Positions 31,933 through 40,491 of a stretch of DNA of 64,000 nucleotides are shown here, piece by piece. This stretch comes from Plasmodiophora brassicae (taxonomy: Eukaryota > Endomyxa: Phytomyxea > Phytomyxea > Plasmodiophorida), in NCBI GenBank assembly GCA_036867785.1, contig CP145412.1, positions 62,001-126,000 of the forward strand, read 5' to 3'. Position 1 is the first letter of the stretch. The number at the start of each line of letters is the position of its first letter. Position numbers and translations under genes: made by a program. The notes beneath the pieces were generated by a model. That model ran no database searches. It was given only the letters and a program-made list of their open reading frames with translations, and was not told where the DNA came from.

Positions 31933-33577
31933 CAGCCACCCATGTCGCCATCACCGTTATCACGCCCGCCATTGATCATCTGCGTCGTCGTATTTTCCTC
32001 AAACGCTGCAGTACACTGACAAAGAATCTACAGGAGAGACGTTATCCGGTAGCAATGGCCACCTTCCCCACACCTTCCCGGTATTGCGGGGCGTCTGCAG
32101 TTGACGAATCGGCTGACAACGGCGCCCATCAGCGAATGTGTGCGCTCACATTATCGGAGGACGAAGTTGTTCGGCCTAGCGTTGACGTCAACTCATGGTG
32201 GGCAACCGCGTCCTGAATGAGAGTTCGCACATGCAGTATAAGCAGCTCCACCGTCAGCTGGCCCTGTTCTGAAAGCGGATTGGTGATTTCGAGTCGCTCA
32301 TGATTCTCGATGAGCGAGCGCGCACCGAATTCTGTCCATCGATGATGCCGACACACTCATGGCTTTCATCGGTTTCAAGGTCATGCCGCCAGGCTCTCCC
32401 GTTGTTGTGCATCGTGACGATGCTGCCAAATTCTCACCGCGTTGGTCCAGTTCTGGACACAGGGCTCGGTTACACGATTCAGAATACGGCCCGCTCTGGT
32501 GCCTTGCAACATGTACGATCACTGACAGCCGACGACAGCTGATTGCAGAGTTCGGACCGTTCCAGGCACCCGTTGAGAGGATAGAAGTAATCCAGAACTG
32601 GACCAACGCGGTGAAAATTGACAGCATCGTCACGATGCAGAACAACCAGTTGGCTTGACGGCAGAATGGCGCGCGGACATGGACGTTTGCTCGACTCGCG
32701 ACAACGTCACCAAGCCAAGGGCTCTGAGAAACATATCTGTACCAGCCCTTCTGTGCTCCGGAATTGATTGCACGTACCGGATCCAGATTACCGGCGGGAA
32801 TGAGTTCCCGGCGGTAATCTGGGTAAGCTGAAAGTTATGACAGGCGCAAAGGCGGACAACAGCCATCCACGAAGTGCACAATTACAGTGCAGGACCCACA
32901 GTGGGCAGACCTGCGCTGGATGACAGGATGTGAATTTCGGCCCCTGTTGTCCCGGTGGGCCTGGCATCCAGCGCACAGTTTATTTTTTAATGTCTGCTGA
33001 ATGCATATAGGAACCATCGGTGACATGCGTCGTGTTAATGTACAAACGACAGAACTGTCCCAGATGTCCCCCGATCATCTGGGTGTGACGTCGTCTTCCT
33101 GGCCGCGGACCGCACCCGATTCTAAACGGAACGTATCAGGAACAGTGGACCAGAACTTGGAAATTGCAAGTCGAGTTAGACCCGGCCAGCGCTCTCAGGA
33201 GAGGTCGGCCATTTCGAGGCCGAAAAGGGTGTGGCATCGGTTGATGAACGCTTCGGAACGTGCACGAGCTGCTTCGGTTTAACGTGAGGAAGGAAAACCT
33301 TTGAGCTGCTGAATCATATGCGGGCATGAGATTTGAGGGGGTCTTTCCTCGGGAAATCATTTTGCATAACGCTAGCGACTCTCTGTTCCTGACGTAATCC
33401 GGCTATATATGAAGGTAAAATGGTCCGTCGAGTAAACCGGCCCCGCAGGCTGCACAAATTGCAAGTCGCAACTCGGCAAGTTACTCGACAATGAAACAAC
33501 CAGCCACGTCTGGCCACTCCGGGGCGATTCTTGGAGAGACGGTGCGAGACGCGCCGGTCGCAGTTACTCTCGCAGAG
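31933..33577. other. Gene-poor interval with a small inverted repeat
   Basis: No supported gene. Open stretches here are short and in conflicting frames. The only structure seen is the inverted repeat listed separately at 32401-32646 and an 11-bp perfect hairpin arm pair TGCGCTGGATG/CATCCAGCGCA at 32912-32922 and 32965-32975. Confidence 0.35.
32401..32646. repeat. Short inverted repeat (about 57-bp arms)
   Basis: The segment 32401-32457 recurs as its reverse complement at 32591-32646 with only about four differences by eye, separated by 133 bases. Both arms include ATCGTGACGATGCTG or its complement and CGCGTTGGTCCAGTTCTGGA. It could be a foldback fragment of a transposon or the relic of an inverted gene duplication. 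Confidence 0.75.
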
Positions 33578-33713
33578 TCCCGCAGTCGGCCGTACGGGAC
33601 AGGACCGCGCCCCGCAGTCCGTACGGGAGTAACGGGACAGGCCCGCGCCCCGCACCGTGCGGGGCGCGCACGTCATCATTCATTAGACAAACCCGGTGTT
33701 GCTGAGTTGGACG
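33578..33713 (+). promoter_or_regulatory. Repeat-rich promoter of secreted zinc-finger gene A
   Basis: Degenerate copies of a GGGACAGGACCGCGCCCCGC / CAGTCCGTACGGG unit fill 33578-33669. A leader follows, containing CATTAGACAAACCCGG and GAGTTGGACG, that runs straight into the ATG. The same pieces in the same order precede copy B, and the last 25 or so bases also precede gene C. Promoter function is inferred from position and conservation. Confidence 0.6.
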
Positions 33714-34541
33714 ATGCAGGTGCTCCTGGGTATGTTGCTGTGTGCGCTGCTGCTGACGTTCCGGTCGGGCGTCCATCTTTCCGCTGCCGGAACTAACGAC
33801 AACGACTGGGCGAACTTGTTCGACTTCGACAAGTTCGATGCCCGTCACCTTGTTGGCGCGGGTGGTGCAGCCATGGACCAACCGGGGTCTTCCGTTTATC
33901 GCACGGGCGACACCTGCCCAGACGACTACGTTAGCCAGCACGAGTTCGAGCATGGTAATGTGAATCTGATCAATTCGGAGATTCCTCCGACGAATCAGCC
34001 AGCATCGATTCACCACGTAAAGCCCAGCCAAGCAACGTCATCACACGGGCTTTCAGGAAATTACAACCCCAAGCAATGCCAGTACTGTCAGCGGACGTTT
34101 ACAAGAGCCAACGTTCGCGGACAACACGAGATGAACAGGTGCATCTTGCGAGGGCTTCCTGGCGCAATAGCGATCCGCTCAGCAGACGGGAGCCCCGCCG
34201 TACAATGCCGGACTTGCGGGCAGGAGTTTAAAAAGCAGAATTTATTTCGGCTTCACCAGGATGCGAATGGACACTGTCGTCTTCGCGAACAACCAGGCGT
34301 GGGTGACGATTCCTTGCCGCAATGCCCGATCTGTTTCGCGACGTCTTTCGACACGTTTGGCTTCGTGCTGCACGCACACACCTGTCTCGCTCGAGTACAG
34401 ATCCCTGGCGCTGAACTGTTGCAGACACGTGAGACGTTTGTCCTAAGATGCCAATCCTGCAAGAAGCCGTTTCTAACGGAGGACGGATTTCAGGATCACC
34501 TGAATCGCTGTCGATGGCGTACACGTGCCCAGCGTCCTTAG
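33714..34541 (+). CDS. Secreted C2HC zinc-finger protein, member A
   Basis: A 275-residue intronless protein. It starts with a strong signal peptide, MQVLLGMLLCALLLTFRSG, with cleavage likely near VHLSAAG, then an acidic aromatic stretch (NDWANLFDFDKFD) and a Ser/Pro-rich linker. Four zinc-finger-like modules follow: QCQYCQRTF...HEMNRC (about residues 120-140), QCRTCGQEF...H...C, QCPICFATSF...H...C and RCQSCKKPF...HLNRC. Each has the CxxC and His of a C2H2 finger, with Cys in place of the last His. The combination of export signal and nucleic-acid-type fingers is unusual and suggests an effector delivered to host cells; that is inference. The ATG is shared exactly with members B and C. Member B lies 2.3 kb downstream in tandem. 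Confidence 0.85.
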   Translation: MQVLLGMLLCALLLTFRSGVHLSAAGTNDNDWANLFDFDKFDARHLVGAGGAAMDQPGSSVYRTGDTCPDDYVSQHEFEHGNVNLINSEIPPTNQPASIHHVKPSQATSSHGLSGNYNPKQCQYCQRTFTRANVRGQHEMNRCILRGLPGAIAIRSADGSPAVQCRTCGQEFKKQNLFRLHQDANGHCRLREQPGVGDDSLPQCPICFATSFDTFGFVLHAHTCLARVQIPGAELLQTRETFVLRCQSCKKPFLTEDGFQDHLNRCRWRTRAQRP

Positions 34542-35386
34542 CACCCATGTGACATCAATACATGTTCTACATCGTTGACAGTGCAGCGCGCCGGGTGAGA
34601 GCGCGGCCGGTGGCGAACGTAGATTCGATCAGAATCTACCGCCAGTGTGCCTATCGGTCGTACCGCTCAAGCACGCGGCCCAGGTTCCTCTACGTTTCTG
34701 GACGGCGAACTTTGTCGGTAATAACGATGGTCAGCAACGTCGTGGTCGTCTGGGCGTCATAAGACGCCGGCCACTATTACGAGTTCGATCTGGAGACGAA
34801 GTTGCACGATGCCGCCCCACACCCACATTGTCATATTACGTGCAATAATATCGGTGCGACGTCAGCACCTGTCAATACACAGCTGCTGACTACCTACATA
34901 GGTTGACGACCTCCTGCCTGTGGGTCAGTTCGTGGGTATCCCGGGGATCCATGTCAGACAACGATCGACGGAGCCAACGGGTGCTCGTATTCGACACCGT
35001 ATGTATAATAGTTTAGAGCTGACTGAACAATACAATGTTATCCAAACGGCACGGCCGGGGCGCTACTCGTCGCGGGATCGCGGCTGCTGCGGATCGTTCG
35101 CGTTGGCGTCGCTCGGTTTCGGTCTGTTCAGGTTCGGCGAAGCTCTTGTCGGGCGACAATAGCTTTTGCTTGATCAGCGATGGAGATTGTTTCTGTTATG
35201 CGCTGCTCGGCACGTTCGATTCGGTCTTCACGACGAGCTTGCCCCACGTCCACAATTCGTGGGTTGCACCAGAGCGCGTCAATCACGACGTTCAGGTCGT
35301 ATGCAAATGGCAACAGTCAGCCGATATATACAAGGCCACCTGTCTCGCACCGACCCAGGAAGCCGTCCCGGGACGATGCGGATGAA
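34542..35386. repeat. Conserved 3' flank of copy A with possible minus-strand ORF
   Basis: This flank is nearly identical to 36805-37680. No plus-strand gene is convincing. On the minus strand both copies can encode an ending IVDVGQARREDRI...RAEQRITETISIADQA...RRT, an amphipathic helix-like tail, but the upstream frame differs between copies. A small gene or an old gene end is possible. Confidence 0.5.
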
Positions 35387-35840
35387 GAACGAACTGCAGC
35401 GGTGGTTCTCCCACCTGAAATGTCAGGGGAGCAGAGCTCCGATCGCGTGACGTTCGCACGTGGTTCAAGGTCCACGGGTCGCGATGAGGGCACGTGACTT
35501 CATGGGTGTAACTTCAACCTCGGTTACGGCGCACGCGCCTGAACGACCCAGCGGGCCAGCAGTGAGCGCCATCTGCGAATGGCAGTCCTTCAGACGACGT
35601 ATTCTATTAATTCGTCGACCGTCATGTCTTATGGAGGTGTTTCCCGGCCAGTGGCCTGACATTCATTTCGACCCGGGTCTGACCCGTTGGCCTCAGGACT
35701 CGACCCGGGTCAGACCCGTTGGCCTCAGCACTCGACCCGGGTCAGACCACGTTGGCCTCAGGACTCGACTCGGGTCAGACCCGACTCGGCAGGTCCCTGA
35801 CCCGCCCGACCCGGGTCGACCCGTTGACATTAGGTACTGT
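35387..35840. repeat. Inter-copy spacer with 32-bp minisatellite
   Basis: About four tandem copies of a 32-33-bp unit lie at 35669-35830. Each begins CGACCCGGGTC and contains AGACCCGTTGGCCTCA. The core CGACCCGGGT recurs in front of zinc-finger gene D. The rest (35387-35668) shows no supported gene. Confidence 0.8.
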
Positions 35841-35982
35841 CCGCGCTCCGCAGTCCGTACGGGACAGGACCGCGCCCCGCAGTCCGCACGGGACAGGACC
35901 GCGCCCCGCAGTCCGCACGGGACAGGACCGCGCCCCGCACGTCATCACTCATTAGACAAACCCGGTTTTTCTGAGTTGGACG
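35841..35982 (+). promoter_or_regulatory. 29-bp promoter repeats of secreted zinc-finger gene B
   Basis: Three near-perfect 29-bp units plus a partial one run over 35841-35940. Each contains CCCCGCAGTCCG followed by CACGGGACAGGA (TACGGG in the first). The leader CATTAGACAAACCCGG...GAGTTGGACG then meets the ATG. The array is more regular than in copy A, suggesting recent unit expansion. Confidence 0.65.
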
Positions 35983-36804
35983 ATGCAGGTGCTCCTGGGT
36001 ATGTTGCTGTGTGCGCTGCTGCCGACGTTCCGGTCGGGCGTCCTTCTTTCCGCTGCCGGTGACGACGACTGGGCGAACTGGTTCGACTTCGACAAATTCG
36101 TTGCCCATCACGATGTTGGCGCGGGTGGTGCAGCCATGGACCAACCGGGGTCTTCCGTTTATCGCACGGGCGACACCTGCCCAGACGATTACGTTAGCCA
36201 GCACGATTTGGAGCATGGCAATGTGAATCTGATCACTTCGGAGATTCCTCCGACGAATCAGCCAGCATCGAATCACCACGTAACGCCCCGCCAAGCAACG
36301 TCATCACACGGGCTTTCAGGAAATTACAACCCCAAGCAATGCCAGTACTGTCAGCGGACGTTTGCAAGTACCTTCTATTGCCGAGAACACGAGATGAACA
36401 GTTGCATCTTGCGAGGGCTTCCTGGCGCAATAGCGATCCGCTCAGCAGGCGGGGCGCGCCCCGCCGTACAATGCCGGACTTGCAGGCGGGAGTTTACAAA
36501 ACAACATGAATTTCGGCTTCACCAGGATGCAAATGAACAGTGTCGTCCTCGCGAACAACCACGAAGGGTTGAGTCCTTGCCGCCATGCCCGGTCTGTGGT
36601 GCGACGTCTTTCGACTTGTTTGGCTTCCCGCTCCACACACGCAGCTGTATCGCGCGAGTACAGATCCCTGGCGCTGAACTGTTGCAGACACGTGAGACTT
36701 TTGTCCTAAAATGCCAATCTTGCGAGAGGCCGTTTCTATCGGAGGTCGGATTTCAGAAACACCGGAATCGCTGTCGAGGAAGTACACGTGCCCAGTGCCC
36801 TTAG
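35983..36804 (+). CDS. Secreted C2HC zinc-finger protein, member B
   Basis: A 273-residue intronless paralogue of member A. The signal peptide MQVLLGMLLCALLPTFRSG is nearly the same, with one Pro for Leu in the core. Linkers such as GGAAMDQPGSSVYRTGDTCP and RVQIPGAELLQTRETFVL are identical or nearly so, while the finger loops differ strongly: finger 1 reads TFASTFYCREHEMNSC, against TFTRANVRGQHEMNRC in A. The four fingers keep CxxC and His and end mostly in Cys. Secretion, and therefore effector function, is inferred. The intact frame suggests it is functional despite the very similar neighbour. Confidence 0.85.
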   Translation: MQVLLGMLLCALLPTFRSGVLLSAAGDDDWANWFDFDKFVAHHDVGAGGAAMDQPGSSVYRTGDTCPDDYVSQHDLEHGNVNLITSEIPPTNQPASNHHVTPRQATSSHGLSGNYNPKQCQYCQRTFASTFYCREHEMNSCILRGLPGAIAIRSAGGARPAVQCRTCRREFTKQHEFRLHQDANEQCRPREQPRRVESLPPCPVCGATSFDLFGFPLHTRSCIARVQIPGAELLQTRETFVLKCQSCERPFLSEVGFQKHRNRCRGSTRAQCP

Positions 36805-37680
36805 CACCCATGTGACATCAATACATGTTCGACTTGACACCATCACTATGTACATCGATGACAGTACAGTCCACCGGGTGAGAGCGCGGACGGTGGCGAA
36901 CGTAGATTCGATCAGTATCTATAATGTACCGTCAGAGTCAGTGTGCCTATCGGTCGTACCGTTCAAGCACGCGGCCCAGGTTCCTCTACGTTTCTGGACG
37001 GCGAACTTTGTCGGTAATAACGATGGTCAGCAACGTCGTGGTCGTCTGGGCGTCATAAGACGCCGGTCACGATTACGAGTTCGATCTGGAGACGAAGTTG
37101 CACGATGCCGCCCCACACCCACATTGTCATATTACGTGCAATAATATCGGTGCGACGTCAGCACCTGTCAATACACAGCTGCTGACTACCTACATAGGTT
37201 GACGACCTCCTGCCTGTGGGTCAGTTCGTGGGTATCCCGGGGATCCATGTCAGACAACGATCGACGGAGCCAACGGGTGCTCGTATTCGACACCGTATGT
37301 ATAATAGTTTAGAGCTGACTGAACAATACAATGTTATCCAAACGGCACGGCCGGGGCGCTACTCGTCGCGGGATCGCGGCTGCTGCGGATCGTTCGCGTT
37401 GGCGTCGCTCGGTTTCGGTCTGTTCAGGTTCGGCGAGGCTCTTGTCGGATGACAATATCTTCTGCTTGATCAGCGATCGAGATTGTTTCAGTTATGCGCT
37501 GCTCGGCACGTGCGATTCGATCTTCTCGACGAGCTTGCCCCACGTCCACAATTCGTATTTGCACCAGAGCGCATCAATCACGATGTTCAGGTCGTATGCA
37601 AATGGCAACCGTCAGCCGATATATACAAGGCCGCCTGTCTCGCACCGACCCAGGAAGCCGTCCCGGGACGATGCGAATGA

Positions 37681-38086
37681 CATGACCTACACAGCCTGAA
37701 GCGGCCTGCTAGCTGCAAGCTGTGTGGAACGTGGTCTATATAACGCGATCACCTCGAGAGTGAGCCGGATGTAGGCCATAGGGTCACAGCGGGGAGTAGG
37801 ATCGCGGCTAGCTGCGGGTGGAGCCACCTCAGGTCTACCTAGGTGGTCACGTGGTGATTGACACGACGATGATGAACTCGAGCTCGCCAATGTGCAGGTA
37901 CTCGGCTACCCATCGAACGAGTAATAGACGTTCGTTACAACTGTGTCATGAAGCGCCTGGAATCTGCATTTATTGGCAAACTTTCGAGGGTGTGGAGTCG
38001 ACAGTAGAACCGGCTGATATATCATCTAAGAGAAGTCCCGGCTTAGCGAACTGAGATTCTCATGCAAAGGGGCAAACCTCCAATTC
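37681..38086. other. Interval between duplication B and the ankyrin relic
   Basis: No gene supported. A TATATAA box-like string sits at 37737-37743 without an evident gene downstream. Confidence 0.3.
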
Positions 38087-38629
38087 TCACAGCCAGCTGG
38101 CTGTCACCAGAAAGTAAAAGTTACGAGACGTGATCTGGCTGCCGATGCATGCGCGCATGTCAACGATCGATCTCACATGACTGACATGAGCCTGATCTCC
38201 AGAAAGCAGCTGGGTCGCGATCTCGAGGCGGCGGACCAGACCCTCGACGGTTCTGGCATCGTAGGACCACACAAGATCCGCTGGTATCCGCCCGTTCACG
38301 TCCCTTAACGTCGGGATCCCGGCCGGCCAGTGCCCCGTAACAGCAACTCGGCGGCCGCTAAATTATTGTGCTGACCTTGAGCAGCCACCTGCAGTGGCGT
38401 GCAGAGCATGAAGGCATTGATAACAATTACACGAGGCGCATTCAGCAAGGCCTCGCGGAACCATTAACCATAGCGGAATCGTTGACGAACCCAACATGGG
38501 GGCGTGTGCAACGGTGTTACCGCTGATAACGGCGCGTTCACGTCGATCGATCCCGGGCCTGTTCAGGAGCAGCGTTTTCAACGTACGGAAGTCAGTCGTA
38601 CCACGACTGCACGATTCGCGGGCTGTCAC
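38087..38629 (-). pseudogene. Decayed ankyrin-repeat gene
   Basis: Pieces typical of the local ankyrin family occur in order on the minus strand but in different frames: TLKTLLLNRPGID, then DVNAPLSAVTPLH, then ALLNAPRV and TPLQVAAQGQHNN...AELLL, then NGRIPADLVWSYDARTVEGL. At least two frame changes and an internal stop separate them with no plausible introns between, so the gene is broken. The repeat consensus (LLxxPGIDVNA...TPLH) matches the intact SKP1-like/ankyrin gene at 42966-44449. Weaker similarity may extend up to about 38819. Confidence 0.55.
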
Positions 38630-38901
38630 GTGGTCTCCAGAAATGCCCTGTCCCGAACCCCAGGCGGTGAGACGTTTCGTGGACCTGCCGGGCCGACAAA
38701 GACCCCTCCGACCAGCGGTCAGCTATAATACGTGGGTGAAGTCGCACCGAATTCCCGAGCAGGTTCCCACGAGCGTCCCGTGGTCCGGTTTTACCCTCCC
38801 AGTCCAGCAGATACTGCAACTGGCGTCGTCAGTAGAATCGGGAATCCAGGATGTCCGCGACAGTGGTGACACGCAGACAACCCTGTCCGCTGTCGCAGAT
38901 C

Positions 38902-38980
38902 CCGCAGTCCGTAGTACGGACGGACTGCGGGGCGTCAAGCCCACACAAGTCAGGCAAACCCGCTGTTGCCGAGTTGGACC
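38902..38980 (+). promoter_or_regulatory. Promoter-proximal hairpin and leader of zinc-finger gene C
   Basis: A perfect 11-bp inverted repeat CCGCAGTCCGT/ACGGACTGCGG at 38902-38912 and 38920-38930 uses the same CGCAGTCCG core that is tandemly repeated in front of genes A and B. The leader CAAACCCGCTGTTGCCGAGTTGGACC then meets the ATG, as in A and B. Confidence 0.55.
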
Positions 38981-39886
38981 ATGCAGGTGCTCCTGGGTAT
39001 TACGCTGTGCGCGCTGCTGTTGACGTTGCGGTCGGGCGTCCTTGTTTTCGCTGGCGAAGACGACGACGTCGATGCCTGGGGCTCCATCGATTCCTACTTC
39101 GACTACGACGCGTACGACGACGCCCATCGTCCTGCGGCGGTTGGTGCCGCCATAGGCCAAGCCGCGTCATCCGCTCCCCACACGGAGGACACCTGCTCCG
39201 ACCCCAACCCCAGCTCCGCAGCTGATCATCCTGTTGGCGCGGATGGCCCAACGTGGGGACAATCTGATCCTTTCGATGCCCGCACGCTCGACCGATTTCC
39301 AGGCGACGACAGGGTGGGTCTCGGTAATCCCCATCAAGCAAGTTCGTCATCCTCGCTGTCAGGAAACGACAATCCCTTGCAATGCCAGTATTGCGGGGAA
39401 AGGTTCTGCGATCCTTACAATCGCGTGGCACACGAGAGCTGTAGCTGTTTAGCGAGTGAACGAATCCCTGGCACGACATTGGCTTTCAGTACAGCAGGAC
39501 GGATCGTCTTACAATGCCAGTACTGCACGCAGGAGTTCCGAAGCAGAGTAGGTTTTCGCCGACACCAGGCTGCGAATCCTGGGAGCCATACAGGGTCGAC
39601 ATCAAGCGCTCGGACGTCAGGAGTGCAAGCTGGGTGCAAGCAGTGCCAGCATTGTCGGAAAATGTTCTGCACTTCGTCGTACCGCAGGAAACACGAGGTT
39701 TCCTGTGCGCCGCTGGAAGGAAACTTCTGCAGTATCTGCCATATTTGCCGACCGCCCTCAATGCCTGGAAACGACATGCCCCGCCACCTTCGCGATGTCC
39801 ACCACTTGAACGCCGAACAAGTTCAAGAGTACTACCGTTCGGCCAGCCAAACTTGGCTTTCGACTCAACGTACCAGCACGCCTTGA
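38981..39886 (+). CDS. Secreted zinc-finger protein, member C
   Basis: A 301-residue intronless protein with signal peptide MQVLLGITLCALLLTLRSGV and an acidic Asp/Tyr-rich segment (EDDDVDAWGS, YFDYDAYDD). Fingers follow: QCQYCGERF...HESCSC, QCQYCTQEF...H, QCQHCRKMF...HEVSC and a last one of C2H2 type (FCSICHIC...HLRDVHHL). It is clearly homologous to A and B in signal peptide and general plan but is otherwise diverged, and its C-terminal finger resembles that of member D. The ATG and leader match A and B. It ends 38 bases before the kinase remnant, which lies on the other strand. Confidence 0.85.
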   Translation: MQVLLGITLCALLLTLRSGVLVFAGEDDDVDAWGSIDSYFDYDAYDDAHRPAAVGAAIGQAASSAPHTEDTCSDPNPSSAADHPVGADGPTWGQSDPFDARTLDRFPGDDRVGLGNPHQASSSSSLSGNDNPLQCQYCGERFCDPYNRVAHESCSCLASERIPGTTLAFSTAGRIVLQCQYCTQEFRSRVGFRRHQAANPGSHTGSTSSARTSGVQAGCKQCQHCRKMFCTSSYRRKHEVSCAPLEGNFCSICHICRPPSMPGNDMPRHLRDVHHLNAEQVQEYYRSASQTWLSTQRTSTP

Positions 39887-39923
39887 TATGGTTTTCGAGA
39901 CCTAATCACAATATAGTTTGCCT

Positions 39924-40477
39924 CTAGATCGTTGTGTGCATCCATGGGCACCGGGTAGCGAATGCGTCATCGTTTACCCGACCGGACAGAGTATGCACCG
40001 TGGGCGTTGGCTCCGTCCACGAGGTGTGGTAGCGAATGACGTTCGGATGAGGACGCAGTGATGCCATTAGGATAACCTTGGTCAGGGATTCTTGACGGCG
40101 GGAACCATGAGGCGGAAGAAGGACGACATTCACGCGGTAAGACGAGTGGCCAAAGGGATTCACAGAAGCCCTGACCCGCGTGTAAGTGCAGCGCGGGGAA
40201 GCAATGACGGTTCGCCAGACGAGAATATTGTAGACGTGATAAGCACCGGGGGACGATCGCACACGGTTGACGCCGGCCTAGATTCGCTGGATCCGAAGAC
40301 GTCGTCATCGAGACCGTACGTCGACGTCGGTCTGGCAAGAATTGAGGAGCGGCCCCCGCCTCGCCAACACAGTGCCCAGCGGGGCACGGCCGAAACATCG
40401 TTGCCGAAACTAGCAACGACGTTCGGTGCTGGATCGCTCCAGCACAACGACTCGACGAGTGCAGGAAAGAGGCGCAT
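39924..40477 (-). pseudogene. Protein kinase N-lobe remnant (Wee1/eIF2AK-like)
   Basis: Splicing a 65-base intron (about 40162-40226) joins an N-terminal Ser/Pro-rich piece to SVNPFGHSSYRV, VILMASLRPHPNVIRYHTSW and TEP. This reads like the glycine loop, helix C and beta-4/5 of kinases such as Wee1 or the eIF2-alpha kinases (HPNVxRYxxSWxE). The helix-C glutamate and the loop glycines are poorly kept, and a stop at 39924-39926 cuts the protein before any HRD or DFG motif. It is a truncated, non-catalytic copy. It is squeezed between zinc-finger gene C and RMC1. Confidence 0.5.
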
Positions 40478-40491
40478 ATATAGGAAGACAG

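Larger units (their letters stand above)
33578..35386 (+). repeat. Tandem segmental duplication, copy A
   Basis: This 1.8-kb unit, carrying the repeat-rich promoter, zinc-finger gene A and about 840 bases of 3' flank, recurs as copy B at 35841-37680. The start codons are 2269 bases apart and the 3' flanks 2296 bases apart. In the 3' flank the stretch 34920-35150 appears identical to 37216-37446. Confidence 0.9.
35841..37680 (+). repeat. Tandem segmental duplication, copy B
   Basis: Second copy of the 1.8-kb unit, with promoter repeats, zinc-finger gene B and 3' flank. The duplication ends abruptly at about 37680, where similarity to copy A is lost. Confidence 0.9.

Noticed and set aside
32912-32975. 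Structured RNA hairpin
   Set aside because: An 11-bp perfect arm pair alone is expected by chance or from decayed repeats; no further covarying structure was seen.
35841-35940. CRISPR-like array
   Set aside because: The 29-bp units are directly adjacent with no unique spacers, so this is a tandem minisatellite.
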